NCBI GenBank assembly: GCA_022842725.1
Contig: JALHOZ010000001.1
Span: forward strand, 275,309-339,308
Source: Saprospiraceae bacterium
GTDB taxonomy: Bacteria > Bacteroidota > Bacteroidia > Chitinophagales > Saprospiraceae
Length of the DNA stretch: 64,000 bases
Direction: 5' to 3'
Every line of letters starts with the position of its first letter. Position 1 is the first letter of the stretch. A model generated the notes under the pieces. That model was not told the DNA's origin. It saw nothing but the letters and a program-made list of their open reading frames with translations, and did not search any database. Made by a program: the position numbers and the translations under genes. Positions 22,701-30,609 of the stretch are shown in pieces.

Positions 22701-25700
22701 CATAGCTCCGGCTTTAACAGAAATTTGTCAATCCTATCCTGCAACTTTGATTACAGGAAATGACGGAAGCCCGGCAGGCGGAAGTTACGAATGGCAAATC
22801 AATGCCAACAACAGCAGCTTTGTATCAGCAGGTGGCATCAACAATACAAAAGATTATACGACAGAAGTATTACCTGTCGGAAATTATATCATCAAAAGAT
22901 TATATACTGTTGTAGCCAATGGTCAGGATTGTATCTATGAAAGCAATCCGGTGAATATAACGGTAAATCCAAATCCTGTAGCTATAATTTCCGGTGACGA
23001 AACAGTTTGCCAAGGTGAAAGCACAACTTTCACAGCGAGCGGCGGAACAGATTACCTTTGGAGTACAGGTCCAAATACACCAAGTGTTACGTTGTTTACT
23101 TCTTCAACGGTTTTTGTTACTGTAACAGATGCCAACGGATGTACAGCGACTGCTGAAAGAACATTGATGGTCAATCCGAATCCTGTAGCCACCATTTCCG
23201 GTGACGACGCAGTTTGTCAAGGAGAAAGTACAACTTTCACTGCGAATGGTGGAGTAGATTACGTATGGAATACCAGCAATCAGACAACCCAAAGTATTAC
23301 GGTTTCTACAGCAACAAATGCCGTAGTGACAGTAACAGACGCCAACGGATGTACAGCAACTGCTGAAAGAACTTTGACAGTAAATCCAAATCCTGTAGCC
23401 ACCATTTCCGGTGACGACGCAGTTTGTTTAGGAGAAAGTACAACTTTCACTGCGAATGGTGGAGTAGATTACCTTTGGAATATCAGCAATCAGACAACCC
23501 AAAGTATTACGGTTTCTACGGCAACAAATGCCGTAGTGACAGTGACTGATATCAACGGATGTAAAGCAACTGCTGAAAGAACGTTGACGATTAATCCTCT
23601 TCCAAATGCAGGTCCTGATCGTTCTGCCAATTGTTATGTAAATGATGTCGTCACCCTGGCAGCAACGGGAACAGGTACCTGGTCCTGGGCATCAAGCAGT
23701 TTGACGGCAACCATTAATAATACAAGTTTTGCATCAACCACCATAAGCGGTTTCCCATCAGCAGGAACCTACACATTGATTTGGTCGGACGGAAATTGTG
23801 AAGACGTAGTCACAATCACTGTAGGCGACAATTGTGATTGTCCTTCAGGTGATAATCAAATCATAGCTCCGGCTTTAAGAGAAATTTGTCAATCCTATCC
23901 TGCAACTTTGATTACAGGAAATGACGGAAGCCCGGCAGGCGGAAGTTACGAATGGCAAATCAATGCCAACAACAGCAGCTTTGTATCTGCAGGTGGCATC
24001 AACAATACAAAAGATTATACGACAGAAGTATTACCTGTCGGAAATTATATCATCAAAAGAGTTTATACTGTTGTGGCCAATGGTCAGGATTGTATCTACG
24101 AAAGCAATCCGGTGACTCTGACCGTTCATCCAAATCCTGTAGCTACCATTTCAGGAGACGAAACAGTTTGTTTTGGAGAAAGTACGACTTTCACAGCAAC
24201 CGGCGGAGTAGATTACCTTTGGAATATCAGCAATCAGACAACCCAAAGTATTACGGTTTCTACGGCAACAAATGCCGTAGTGACAGTGACTGATGTCAAC
24301 GGATGTACAGCAACTGCTGAAAGAACTTTGACAGTAAATCCAAATCCTGTAGCCACCATTTCCGGTGACGACGCAGTTTGTTTAGGAGAAAGTACAACTT
24401 TCACTGCGAATGGTGGAGTAGATTACGTATGGAATACCAGCAATCAGACAACTCAAAGTATTACGGTTTCTACGGCAACTACATCAATAGTGACAGTGAC
24501 TGACGTCAACGGGTGTACAGCGACTGCCGAAAGAACGTTGACGATTAATCCGAATCCTGTAGCCACCATTTCCGGTGACGACGCAGTTTGTTTAGGAGAA
24601 AGTACAACTTTCACTGCGAATGGCGGAGTAGATTACTTATGGAATATCAGCAATCAGACAACCCAAAGTATTACGGTTTCTACGGCAACAAATGCCGTAG
24701 TGACAGTGACTGATATCAACGGATGTAAAGCAACTGCTGAAAGAACGTTGACGATTAATCCTCTTCCAAATGCAGGTCCTGATCGTTCTGCCAATTGTTA
24801 TGTAAATGATGTCGTCACCCTGGCAGCAACGGGAACAGGTACCTGGTCCTGGGCATCAAGTAGTTTGACGGCAACCATTAATAATACAAGTTTTGCATCA
24901 ACCACCATAAGCGGTTTCCCATCAGCAGGAACCTACACATTGATTTGGTCAGATGGGAATTGTGAAGACGTAGTAACCATCACTGTAGGCGACAATTGTG
25001 ATTGTCCTTCAGGTGACAACCAAATCATAACACCGGCTTTAACAGAAATATGTTTTGAATTTACTACTACCCAAATCCTAGGAAATGATGCAACTCCGTC
25101 AGGCGGAAGTTATGAGTGGCAAATCAATGCCAACAACAATGGTTTTGTATCAGCAAGTGGCATCAACAATACAAAAGATTATACGACAGAAGTATTACCT
25201 GTTGGAAGTTATATCATCAGAAGAATGTATACAGTTGTGGCCAATGGTCAGGATTGTATCTACGAAAGCAATCCGGTAAATATAACGGTAAATCCAAATC
25301 CTGTTGCCACCATTTCCGGTGACGACGCAGTTTGCCAAGGCGAAAACACAACTTTCACAGCAACTGGCGGAACAGATTACCTATGGTCAACGACAGAAAC
25401 CTCTTCAAGCATTACGGTTTCAACAGCATCAACCGTAATCGTAACCATAACAGATGCAAACGGATGTACAGCAACTGCAGAAAGAACATTGACGGTTCAT
25501 CAAAATCCTGTAGCCACCATTTCCGGTGATGATACAGTTTGTTTGGGAGAAAGTACCACTTTCACTGCGAATGGTGGAGTAGATTACCTATGGAATACCG
25601 GCAATCAGACAACCCAAAGTATTACGGTTTCTACTGCAACAAATGCCATAGTGACCGTGACTGATGCTAATGGATGTACAGCGACTGCCGAAAGGACATT

Positions 25701-28700
25701 GACGGTAAATCCTCTTCCAATTGCCACTATTGTGGGAATCACAGATGTTTGTGCCGGTGAATCTTCAGTTTTTACAGCATCAGGAGGAACAAGTTACCTT
25801 TGGAGTTCTTTAGAAAATACCGACATCATTACAGTGTCAGACAATATTACCAGAATTGTAACGGTAACAGATGTCAACAATTGTACATCAACAGCACAAC
25901 AAACATTGACCATACATTCTTTCCCGAATGCCGGAGACATTCAGTTGGCCAATTGTTTTTCCAAAGATTCTGTTACCATGAATGCAACAGGATCAGGAAC
26001 ATGGAGATTTGTTTCCGGTCCGGGATCGCCGACAATTATGGACATTAATCAATCCAATACAGTCGTAACCAATTTCCCTGCAGCCGGAAAATATATCCTG
26101 GGCTGGTCAAACGGAAATTGCGAAAGTTTGGCAGAAATCAACGTTGGAGATCTTTGTGATTGTCCTTCCGGAATTAATTCAGTATCCGGACCTGCAAATA
26201 CCAGTGTTTGTGTAGTTTTCCCTTCAGAAACTTTGTCTGGAGTTTTAACGGCGCCTCAGGGAGGAACTTATCAATGGTTTTATTACAAAGATAATGGCAC
26301 CGGCAGTATAGTAGGAACCAATCAGGATTATACAACAGGTGATTTGGATTTGGGTAATCATAAATATCAACGAGTATATCGACTGATTGCCAATAATCAA
26401 ACCTGTGTTTACAACAGTAATACTATTAATATTGATGTAAACCCTGAACCAATAGCGTCTATCACAGGTGATAATGTGATTTGTCGTGGTTCTTCCACAG
26501 TATTGACAGCACAAGGAGGAGCACAGTACCTTTGGAGTTCTTCGGAGCCAAACCAATCTATAACCGTCAATGACGATGTTGAAAGAACAGTGACCGTGAC
26601 TAATGTTTTCGGATGCACAGATGAAGTGTCATTCTCAGTAACATTAAATGAAAATCCGGTAGCAGTTATTTCAGGCCCTGATGCTGCATGTTTAGGATCA
26701 TCTGTTACTTTCACGGCTTCAGGAGGCGTTCAATATCTGTGGAGCAATGGTGAGCCAACTAATGAAATATCAGTATCTGATGATACGCAAAGAAGTGTGA
26801 CCGTTACAGATGCCAATGGTTGTACTTCAGTAGCTTCCAAAACGCTTACCATTTTGCCTCTTCCGGATGCAGGAAATGACAGAGTAGCTAATTGTTTCTC
26901 TTCTTCTATTGTAACCATGAATGCATTTGGTTCCGGAACCTGGTCTTTATTGTCCGGTCCGGGTATACCATCTATCTCCGATATTACCAATCCGAATACA
27001 ACTGTTTCGGGATTTCCGGCTTCAGGCACCTACGTGTTGGTTTGGAATGATGGTAATTGCGAGGATGCGGTCTCTATCATCGTTAATGAAAACTGTGATT
27101 GCCCCGACGGAGACAACCGTATCAACGATCCGAATGTCAATGTCTGTAAAATCTTTACTTCTTCCATATTGGAAGGAAATGACGCAAACCCTGTTGGTGG
27201 TACGTATAGCTGGGATTATGCATTAAACAGTGGTGCATTCGCAGCAGCCCCGGGCATCAACAATACAGAAGATTATATTACCGGCGACTTAGGACCGGGA
27301 ACACATAGTTTTGTCAGAAAATATTCAGTTATCATAGATAATAAAGAATGTTCTTACGAAAGTAATACCATTGTCCTTAGGGTAAACAATGAGCCTGTAG
27401 CGGATATTACCGGAAACAACGTGGTTTGTTCCGGCGTTTCTACAGAATTTATTGCTACAGGCGGTGATTTTTACCTCTGGAATGACGGAAGCACAAATCC
27501 AAACATTTTGGTTTCTGTTGCAGGTGACTATTTTGTAACTGTAACGGATGCCAATGCTTGTACCGCAACAGCAAGCAGAACCTTAACCGTTCTTGACAAT
27601 CCTGTAGTTACCATTACCGGAGAAGACAGAATCTGTGACGGTGGTACAGCGACCTTTACTGCTTCCGGAGGAAATGAATATGTATGGAGTTCCGGTGAAA
27701 ATATATCTGTAATTTCGGTTAGTGATGAAACAGAAAGAATTGTCACCGTAACCGGAAGTAACGGATGTTCGGCCATAGCTTCTAAAACCCTGGTTGTTAC
27801 TGAACAACCTTCAGCTGGTCCGGATCTTTTGGTAAATTGTTACACCAGAGATCAGGTAACATTAGCTGGTAGCGGAACAGGTACGTGGATAGTTGATCCT
27901 TCAAGTTCAGGTATTCTTACCATTTCAGACGTTAATGATCCGAATGCAGTACTTTCCGGTTTTTCAACAGCCGGCACGTATACACTTATCTGGTCAAATG
28001 GATTTTGTGAAGACCAGGTGACCATCCTTGTTCTCGACAATTGTGATTGCCCGAATCAGGACAATTCATTGACTCCGGGACAGGAAGATACCGCTTGTGA
28101 TACATACCCTTCAACCCTTTTATCAGGAAATGAGGCTTCACCTGCAGGTGGTTTTTACAGATGGGAATACAATCTGAATAACACAGGTTATGCACCTGCT
28201 CCGGGCAATTTTACCGACAAGGATTATACAACAACCGTTTTGGGCGTGGGAAGTCATCTTTTCAGAAGGATTTACACCGTACAGGCCAATGGAATTACCT
28301 GTGAATATATCAGTACAGATGTGCTGATAACCGTGAATCCAAATCCTGTTGCCGCCATCGTTGGTGCAGATTCGGTTTGTGAAGGTTTATCAACCACATT
28401 TACTGCGTCAGGAGGAACAACATATTTATGGAACACAGGACAGACAAATCCTACGATTTCAGTTTCAGACGATCAGACAAAATTTGTAACCGTAACCGAT
28501 GACAACGGATGTTCTGATGTTGCTTCAAAAACCCTTACCATATTTAATAATCCTACAGCTTCGATCGAAGGTGAAACATCCGTTTGTCAAGGCGATGAAG
28601 TTTCTTTCACGGCTCTTGGGGGCAATCTTTTTGTCTGGAATAATGGCTCGGATAATCAAACCATACAAGTTAATGTCGCCGGCACTTATTTTGTTACGGT

Positions 28701-30267
28701 TACAGATGCCAATGGTTGTTTTGCTGTTACTTCTAAAACCTTAACCGTTTTCAATAATCCTGTAGCATCCATTTCTGGTGCGGACAGAATATGTTCAGGT
28801 GAATCAACTCAGTTTACAGCTGTCGGAGGTGTTTCTTATCTTTGGAATACCAATGAGTCAACCTCTTCAATTGAGGTAAGTGATGATACTGAAAAAATAG
28901 TTGTTGTCACAGATAATAACGGTTGTACAGCATCGGCATCAAAAACTTTGATTATATCTCCGCTTCCGGATGCAGGACCAGACCAGTCGGCCGATTGTTA
29001 CAAAGAAGCTGTTGTGACATTGCAGGCTTCAGGAAATGGTCGTTGGACGGCAGCTTCTTCAAATCCGACATCTGTACTGATCGTCAATCCGTTGTCGCCA
29101 ATTTCTGAAGTTCGTGGATTTGTCAGATCAGGAGTTTATACCTTCATCTGGAATGACGGTTTCTGTGAAGATATGGTCATCGTTACCATTGGCAATAACT
29201 GTCCTTGCGAAGATGTTTTAAATGAAATTTATGAACCTTCTGAAACCGTATTCTGCGACGTTGTGACAGAATTGACCTTAAACGGAAATCAGCCTGCATC
29301 AGGCAATGGTTCCTTCCTTTGGGAATACAGTTTTAATGGCAGCGGGTTTATTTCTGCTCCGGGTATCAATAATCTGTCTGCTTATCAGGCGCAAAACCTG
29401 AATCCGGGTACACATAGCTTCAGAAGATTTTATCTTTTTGATAATGAAAACGGAACCGTATGTATTGATTCAAGCAATATGATCTCTGTCACGGTCATTC
29501 CACCGGTGAATGCTGAATTTGATGTTGATATCAATCCGAATCCGGTTTGTGCTGGTGATACAGTCCATGTAAGTATAAATGCTATGGTAGCAGGCACTTA
29601 TGAATGGAATGTGATTTCAGGAAATGCAGATATACAGACGTACTCTGACCATGCCATCATCATTCCTCAAAGTGAAGGTAAAATTGTATTTACCGTAACA
29701 CAAACCACTGAGTTTTGTAATTTTGTTTCTCAACCTTTACCTTTTGAATTTACTGTCAATCCAAGACCAAGAGTTGCTTTGGGCAGAGATACCATTATCT
29801 GTGATCAGGATCAGGGATTTGAACTGAGTATCGATGGTGATTATGTTGACATTACCTGGGACAACGGCTCTAAAGAAAATTCGATTTTTGTCGAGGAGTC
29901 CGGTGTATACAAAGTAAGTGTGACAGACGAAAACGGATGTACAGGTTATGACGAAATCACCATAAAAGATTTCTGTTGTAAAGTATACTATCCGAATATC
30001 ATCAGTTTGTCCAGCGCAAATTACATCAACAGACAATTCCAGATAAAAGAGTCAGGTTGTGTCATTTCTTCAGAATTGTGGATTTATGACAGATGGGGCA
30101 ATTTGGTGTATAAATCTGACGATGGTTTGGCACCTTGGGACGGTATTTTTAAAGGAGATTATGTCGAGCAGGGGGTTTATGCTTTTATTTTCAAATTTAA
30201 AGCCCTCGACGAAAATGATGAGGAATTTGAAGAAAAAATATCAGGAGATATCACCATTCTTCATTAA
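13798..30267 (+). CDS. 5489-aa secreted repeat protein with gliding-motility/T9SS type-B-like C-terminal domain
   Basis: Signal peptide MIRKFIAQFFFIFLMTIPFTVSAQ. Dozens of ~70-aa repeats (ISGDDxVCxGGSVTFTANGG...VTVTDANGCTxTAEKTLTINPNP). C-terminus CVISSELWIYDRWGNLVYKSDDGLAPWDGIFKGDYVEQGVYAFIFKFKA...ISGDITILH. Confidence 0.93.
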   Translation: MIRKFIAQFFFIFLMTIPFTVSAQLDSVKYILVYDTTTCLYNVCIKIVGGSATSLGQRTQANSTISMVMSASDTMEIVQLYMPLRYNQTYTGTEPTTWNISTQVFAPAAQPQSNFYTIVPALSPASQYNNLATGDTIKLFSIRVWNKATGEPLLNCGRTIRFFRNGIDPGSGAPGMNSGDFSNGFTVGSFKQLYRGNLNPVTPPKPKLNYEINCTNDISLDLQPQTTLCQQPLKFGWSGPGYSSLNEDIMITPASTFNNGIYSVTVTDEYECEEILDIELERKPNAGTDIVLCGGGSTTLSASADNPGTWTSDPLNGPGANISNTSNPSTNVTFAPGSTGVYAFIYEASVCSDTVRVTVLDAVSVNIVGDNQFCPGNSVTLSTDAGSGFVWSTGATTPAIDVSAPGTYRVTITDMVGCTATASRVVTALTPPNAVISGDNDVCQGGSVTFTASGGVSYEWSSGFPGATITVSDNSPQVVTVTDANGCTDTAEKSLIINPEPNASISGDDAVCTGGSATFTANGGVSYLWNSVTPGASIVVSNNTPQVVLVTDANGCTATAEKTLTINPEPVATISGDDEICAGNTAIFTANGGNTYLWQSGSSSATITVSNNTTQVVTVTDANNCTATAEKTLTINPNPVASISGDNEVCDGESVTFTASGGISYEWNLGTPGANILVSDNSTQVVTVTDANGCTDTAQKTLNILASPVAVISGDNEVCDGGSATFTASGGVSYLWNIGAPGVTISVSDNTTRIVTVTDSNGCTATAEKTLTINTNPTANISGDDEVCLGGSATFTANGGVTYIWSVGNQTTQSIIVSTATNAIVTVTDANGCTDTAEKTLSINPNPVASISGDDEVCMGGSVTFTANGGNTYLWSIGNQTTPSITVSNGTPVVVTVTDANGCTDTAEKTLSINPNPVASISGDDETCSGGSVTFTANGGTSYDWNIGGQTTQSITVSTATTAIVTVTDANGCTDTAEKTLTIYTNPTASISGDDAVCLGESATFTANGGTSYNWNIGGQTTQSITVSSATTATVTVTDANGCTDTAEKTLTIHPVPDAGADQSVNCYATDVATLQAMGAGTWTLVSGPGTATITNSNAPNTTVSGFSGPGTYELIWSNGFCEDRVLITVGNNCACPPGDNQITSPAITESCGTYPVTNIIGNNATPSGGSYIWEMETNGGGFVAASGTNNQKDYTTPVLNPGTYRIRRVYNVMANGQDCVYESNIVQIEVYANPTASITGNDEVCDGGSVTFTANGGTSYDWNIGGQTTQSITVSTATTAIVTVTDVNGCTDTAEKTLTINTNPTASISGDDAVCSGGSVTFTANGGTSYDWNIGGQTTQSITVSTATTAIVTVTDANGCTDTAEKTLTINANPTAVISGDDEVCLGGSVTFTANGGNTYLWSIGNQTTPSITVSNGTPVVVTVTDANGCTDTAEKTLTINTNPTASISGDDAVCLGESATFTANGGTSYNWNIGGQITQSITVSTATTAIVTVTDANGCTDTAEKTLTINTNPVASISGDDDVCSGGSVTFTANGGVSYLWNIGSQTTQSITVSTATTAIVTVTDANGCTDTATKTLTVYPVPNAGANQSVNCYATDVATLNGTGTGTWTLIPGPGTATITNSNAPNTTVSGFSGSGTYELIWSNGFCEDRVLITVGNNCACPPGDNQITSPAITEACGTYPATTIIGNDATPSGGTYVWEMETNGVGFVAASGTNNQKNYTTPVLNPGIYRIRRIYNVMANGQDCEYESNIIQIEVHANPIASISGDDETCSGGSVTFTANGGVSYRWNIGNQTTQSITVSTATTAIVTVTDANGCTDTAEKTLTINANPTAGISGDDEVCLGGSVTFTANGGTSYNWNIGGQTTQSITVSTATTAIVTVTDVNGCTATAEKTLTINTNPTAGISGDDEVCLGGSVTFTANGGTSYDWNIGGQTTQSITVSTATTAIVTVTDANGCTDTAEKTLSINPNPVASISGDDDVCSSGSVTFIANGGNTYLWSIGNQTTQSITVSTATTAIVTVTDANGCTATAEKTLTINTNPVASISGDDDVCSGGSVTFTANGGVTYDWGLGNTNAIITVSDNTPWVVTVTDINGCTDTATKTLTVHPVPDAGPDVSLNCYVTDEAFLNAIGSGTWSYANGPGLPYILDVNQANTIVNNFPSPGTYNLIWSNGFCEDLMSITVGDLCDCPTGVNNISAPSNTTACNEFPQTMIIGNDATPFGGNYIWEISINGGAFANAPGSNVTRDYITNILNEGTYTFRRIYRVMANGQDCIYESNPITITVFPNPVATILGEDAVCDGQSTIFTANGGVTYDWGLGNTNAIITVSDNTPWVVTVTDINGCTATAQKTLTIHPNPIASITGDDFVCQGGSVDFTAEGGLLYSWNTTEATQTISVSDALTKIVTVTDANGCTDTAEKSLNFYTNPTASITGDDFVCEGGSVDFTAEGGLLYSWNTTEATQTISVSDALTKIVTVTDINGCTATAEKTLTVHPVPDAGSDISVNCYVSDVVSMNANGSGTWSQGIVSGTFIISNVNNAITTISGFSAPGTYQFYWSSPFCEDVVTITVGDNCDCPSGDNQIIAPALTEICQSYPATVITGNDGSPTGGTYVWQINANNTGFVSAGGINNTKDYTTLVLPVGNYIIRRVYTVVANGQDCIYESNPVNITVNPNPVATISGDETVCQGESTTFTASGGTNYLWSTGPNTPSITLSAASTVIVTVTDANGCTATAERTLTVNPNPVATISGDETVCQGESTTFIVSGGTDYLWSTGPNTPSITLSTGSTVMVTVTDANGCTATAERTLTVNPNPTATISGDDAVCLGESTTFTANGGTDYIWSTGPNTPSITLSTASTVIVTVTDANGCTATAERTLTVNPLPNAGPDRSANCYVSDIVTLVATGTGTWSWASSSLTATIDNVTSATTTISGFPSAGTYELIWSNGNCEDVVTITVGDNCDCPSGDNQIIAPALTEICQSYPATLITGNDGSPAGGSYEWQINANNSSFVSAGGINNTKDYTTEVLPVGNYIIKRLYTVVANGQDCIYESNPVNITVNPNPVAIISGDETVCQGESTTFTASGGTDYLWSTGPNTPSVTLFTSSTVFVTVTDANGCTATAERTLMVNPNPVATISGDDAVCQGESTTFTANGGVDYVWNTSNQTTQSITVSTATNAVVTVTDANGCTATAERTLTVNPNPVATISGDDAVCLGESTTFTANGGVDYLWNISNQTTQSITVSTATNAVVTVTDINGCKATAERTLTINPLPNAGPDRSANCYVNDVVTLAATGTGTWSWASSSLTATINNTSFASTTISGFPSAGTYTLIWSDGNCEDVVTITVGDNCDCPSGDNQIIAPALREICQSYPATLITGNDGSPAGGSYEWQINANNSSFVSAGGINNTKDYTTEVLPVGNYIIKRVYTVVANGQDCIYESNPVTLTVHPNPVATISGDETVCFGESTTFTATGGVDYLWNISNQTTQSITVSTATNAVVTVTDVNGCTATAERTLTVNPNPVATISGDDAVCLGESTTFTANGGVDYVWNTSNQTTQSITVSTATTSIVTVTDVNGCTATAERTLTINPNPVATISGDDAVCLGESTTFTANGGVDYLWNISNQTTQSITVSTATNAVVTVTDINGCKATAERTLTINPLPNAGPDRSANCYVNDVVTLAATGTGTWSWASSSLTATINNTSFASTTISGFPSAGTYTLIWSDGNCEDVVTITVGDNCDCPSGDNQIITPALTEICFEFTTTQILGNDATPSGGSYEWQINANNNGFVSASGINNTKDYTTEVLPVGSYIIRRMYTVVANGQDCIYESNPVNITVNPNPVATISGDDAVCQGENTTFTATGGTDYLWSTTETSSSITVSTASTVIVTITDANGCTATAERTLTVHQNPVATISGDDTVCLGESTTFTANGGVDYLWNTGNQTTQSITVSTATNAIVTVTDANGCTATAERTLTVNPLPIATIVGITDVCAGESSVFTASGGTSYLWSSLENTDIITVSDNITRIVTVTDVNNCTSTAQQTLTIHSFPNAGDIQLANCFSKDSVTMNATGSGTWRFVSGPGSPTIMDINQSNTVVTNFPAAGKYILGWSNGNCESLAEINVGDLCDCPSGINSVSGPANTSVCVVFPSETLSGVLTAPQGGTYQWFYYKDNGTGSIVGTNQDYTTGDLDLGNHKYQRVYRLIANNQTCVYNSNTINIDVNPEPIASITGDNVICRGSSTVLTAQGGAQYLWSSSEPNQSITVNDDVERTVTVTNVFGCTDEVSFSVTLNENPVAVISGPDAACLGSSVTFTASGGVQYLWSNGEPTNEISVSDDTQRSVTVTDANGCTSVASKTLTILPLPDAGNDRVANCFSSSIVTMNAFGSGTWSLLSGPGIPSISDITNPNTTVSGFPASGTYVLVWNDGNCEDAVSIIVNENCDCPDGDNRINDPNVNVCKIFTSSILEGNDANPVGGTYSWDYALNSGAFAAAPGINNTEDYITGDLGPGTHSFVRKYSVIIDNKECSYESNTIVLRVNNEPVADITGNNVVCSGVSTEFIATGGDFYLWNDGSTNPNILVSVAGDYFVTVTDANACTATASRTLTVLDNPVVTITGEDRICDGGTATFTASGGNEYVWSSGENISVISVSDETERIVTVTGSNGCSAIASKTLVVTEQPSAGPDLLVNCYTRDQVTLAGSGTGTWIVDPSSSGILTISDVNDPNAVLSGFSTAGTYTLIWSNGFCEDQVTILVLDNCDCPNQDNSLTPGQEDTACDTYPSTLLSGNEASPAGGFYRWEYNLNNTGYAPAPGNFTDKDYTTTVLGVGSHLFRRIYTVQANGITCEYISTDVLITVNPNPVAAIVGADSVCEGLSTTFTASGGTTYLWNTGQTNPTISVSDDQTKFVTVTDDNGCSDVASKTLTIFNNPTASIEGETSVCQGDEVSFTALGGNLFVWNNGSDNQTIQVNVAGTYFVTVTDANGCFAVTSKTLTVFNNPVASISGADRICSGESTQFTAVGGVSYLWNTNESTSSIEVSDDTEKIVVVTDNNGCTASASKTLIISPLPDAGPDQSADCYKEAVVTLQASGNGRWTAASSNPTSVLIVNPLSPISEVRGFVRSGVYTFIWNDGFCEDMVIVTIGNNCPCEDVLNEIYEPSETVFCDVVTELTLNGNQPASGNGSFLWEYSFNGSGFISAPGINNLSAYQAQNLNPGTHSFRRFYLFDNENGTVCIDSSNMISVTVIPPVNAEFDVDINPNPVCAGDTVHVSINAMVAGTYEWNVISGNADIQTYSDHAIIIPQSEGKIVFTVTQTTEFCNFVSQPLPFEFTVNPRPRVALGRDTIICDQDQGFELSIDGDYVDITWDNGSKENSIFVEESGVYKVSVTDENGCTGYDEITIKDFCCKVYYPNIISLSSANYINRQFQIKESGCVISSELWIYDRWGNLVYKSDDGLAPWDGIFKGDYVEQGVYAFIFKFKALDENDEEFEEKISGDITILH
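14880..28960 (+). repeat. Inner ~70-aa (207-216 nt) Ig-like repeats arranged in runs of 2, 3 or 5
   Basis: Recurrent (N)PxASISGDDxVC...DANGCTxTAEKTLTI motif, with runs interrupted by spacer modules. Confidence 0.9.
16960..29510 (+). repeat. Eleven copies of a ~520-nt Cys-rich spacer module (PxAGxDxSxNCY...GTWxx...FCED..TVGxNCxCPxGxN...)
   Basis: Starts at about 16960, 18541, 20125, 21279, 22434, 23594, 24757, 25917, 26855, 27802 and 28960. Confidence 0.88.
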
Positions 30268-30286
30268 AATAAATAAATAGACTGAT

Positions 30287-30318
30287 AAAAGGGGATTTCT
30301 TTTGGAAATCCCCTTTTT
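30287..30318 (+). terminator. Intrinsic terminator after 5489-aa ORF
   Basis: AAAAGGGGATTTC TTTTG GAAATCCCCTTTTTC. Confidence 0.85.
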
Positions 30319-30461
30319 CTTTTGATAAGGGATTTTTCTATTATAAAAATATTTTTTTCTTAACCGGATGGAAAGAATTACCATGCAGTTTTTCCTCTAA
30401 TCAGGTTATATCCAACGGCAAAAAAAATATCAAAAAAAGTGTAATAATAAAATTTATGTAT

Positions 30462-30469
30462 TACCTTTG
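30462..30469 (+). promoter_or_regulatory. Bacteroidota -7 box TACCTTTG upstream of tRNA-Cys
   Basis: Matches TAnnTTTG consensus, 19 nt before mature tRNA. Confidence 0.6.
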
Positions 30470-30487
30470 CACTTCCAAAATTTTTTT

Positions 30488-30558
30488 GGTCGGGTGGCCG
30501 AGCGGCTAGGCAGAGGTCTGCAAAACCTCGTACAGCGGTTCGAATCCGCTCCCGACCT
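30488..30558 (+). tRNA. tRNA-Cys (anticodon GCA)
   Basis: Acceptor stem GGTCGGG/CCCGACC; anticodon arm GAGGT-CTGCAAA-ACCTC; T arm AGCGG-TTCGAAT-CCGCT; U discriminator; CCA not encoded. Confidence 0.95.
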
Positions 30559-30563
30559 CACCC

Positions 30564-30597
30564 AAAGAGACCATTTCAATTGAAATGGTCTCTTTTT
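30564..30597 (+). terminator. tRNA-Cys intrinsic terminator
   Basis: Perfect palindrome AAAGAGACCATTTCAATTGAAATGGTCTCTTT plus T-run. Confidence 0.9.
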
Positions 30598-30609
30598 TCA
30601 ATATAGTTC

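Noticed and set aside
23921-25529. Repeated small + strand ORFs (MANQCQQQ..., MTEARQAEV...)
   Set aside because: Off-frame translations of the recurring spacer module; same sequence reappears because DNA is duplicated.
14880-28960. Dense direct DNA repeats resembling an array
   Set aside because: Repeats are in-frame, ~210 nt, coding and diverged; there are no short identical repeats with unique spacers and no cas genes, so this is not CRISPR.
30488-30597. tRNA-Cys next to the giant-gene cluster as a possible integration (att) site of an island
   Set aside because: No integrase, no repeated tRNA 3' fragment found by eye and no mobile genes; the palindrome is an ordinary terminator.
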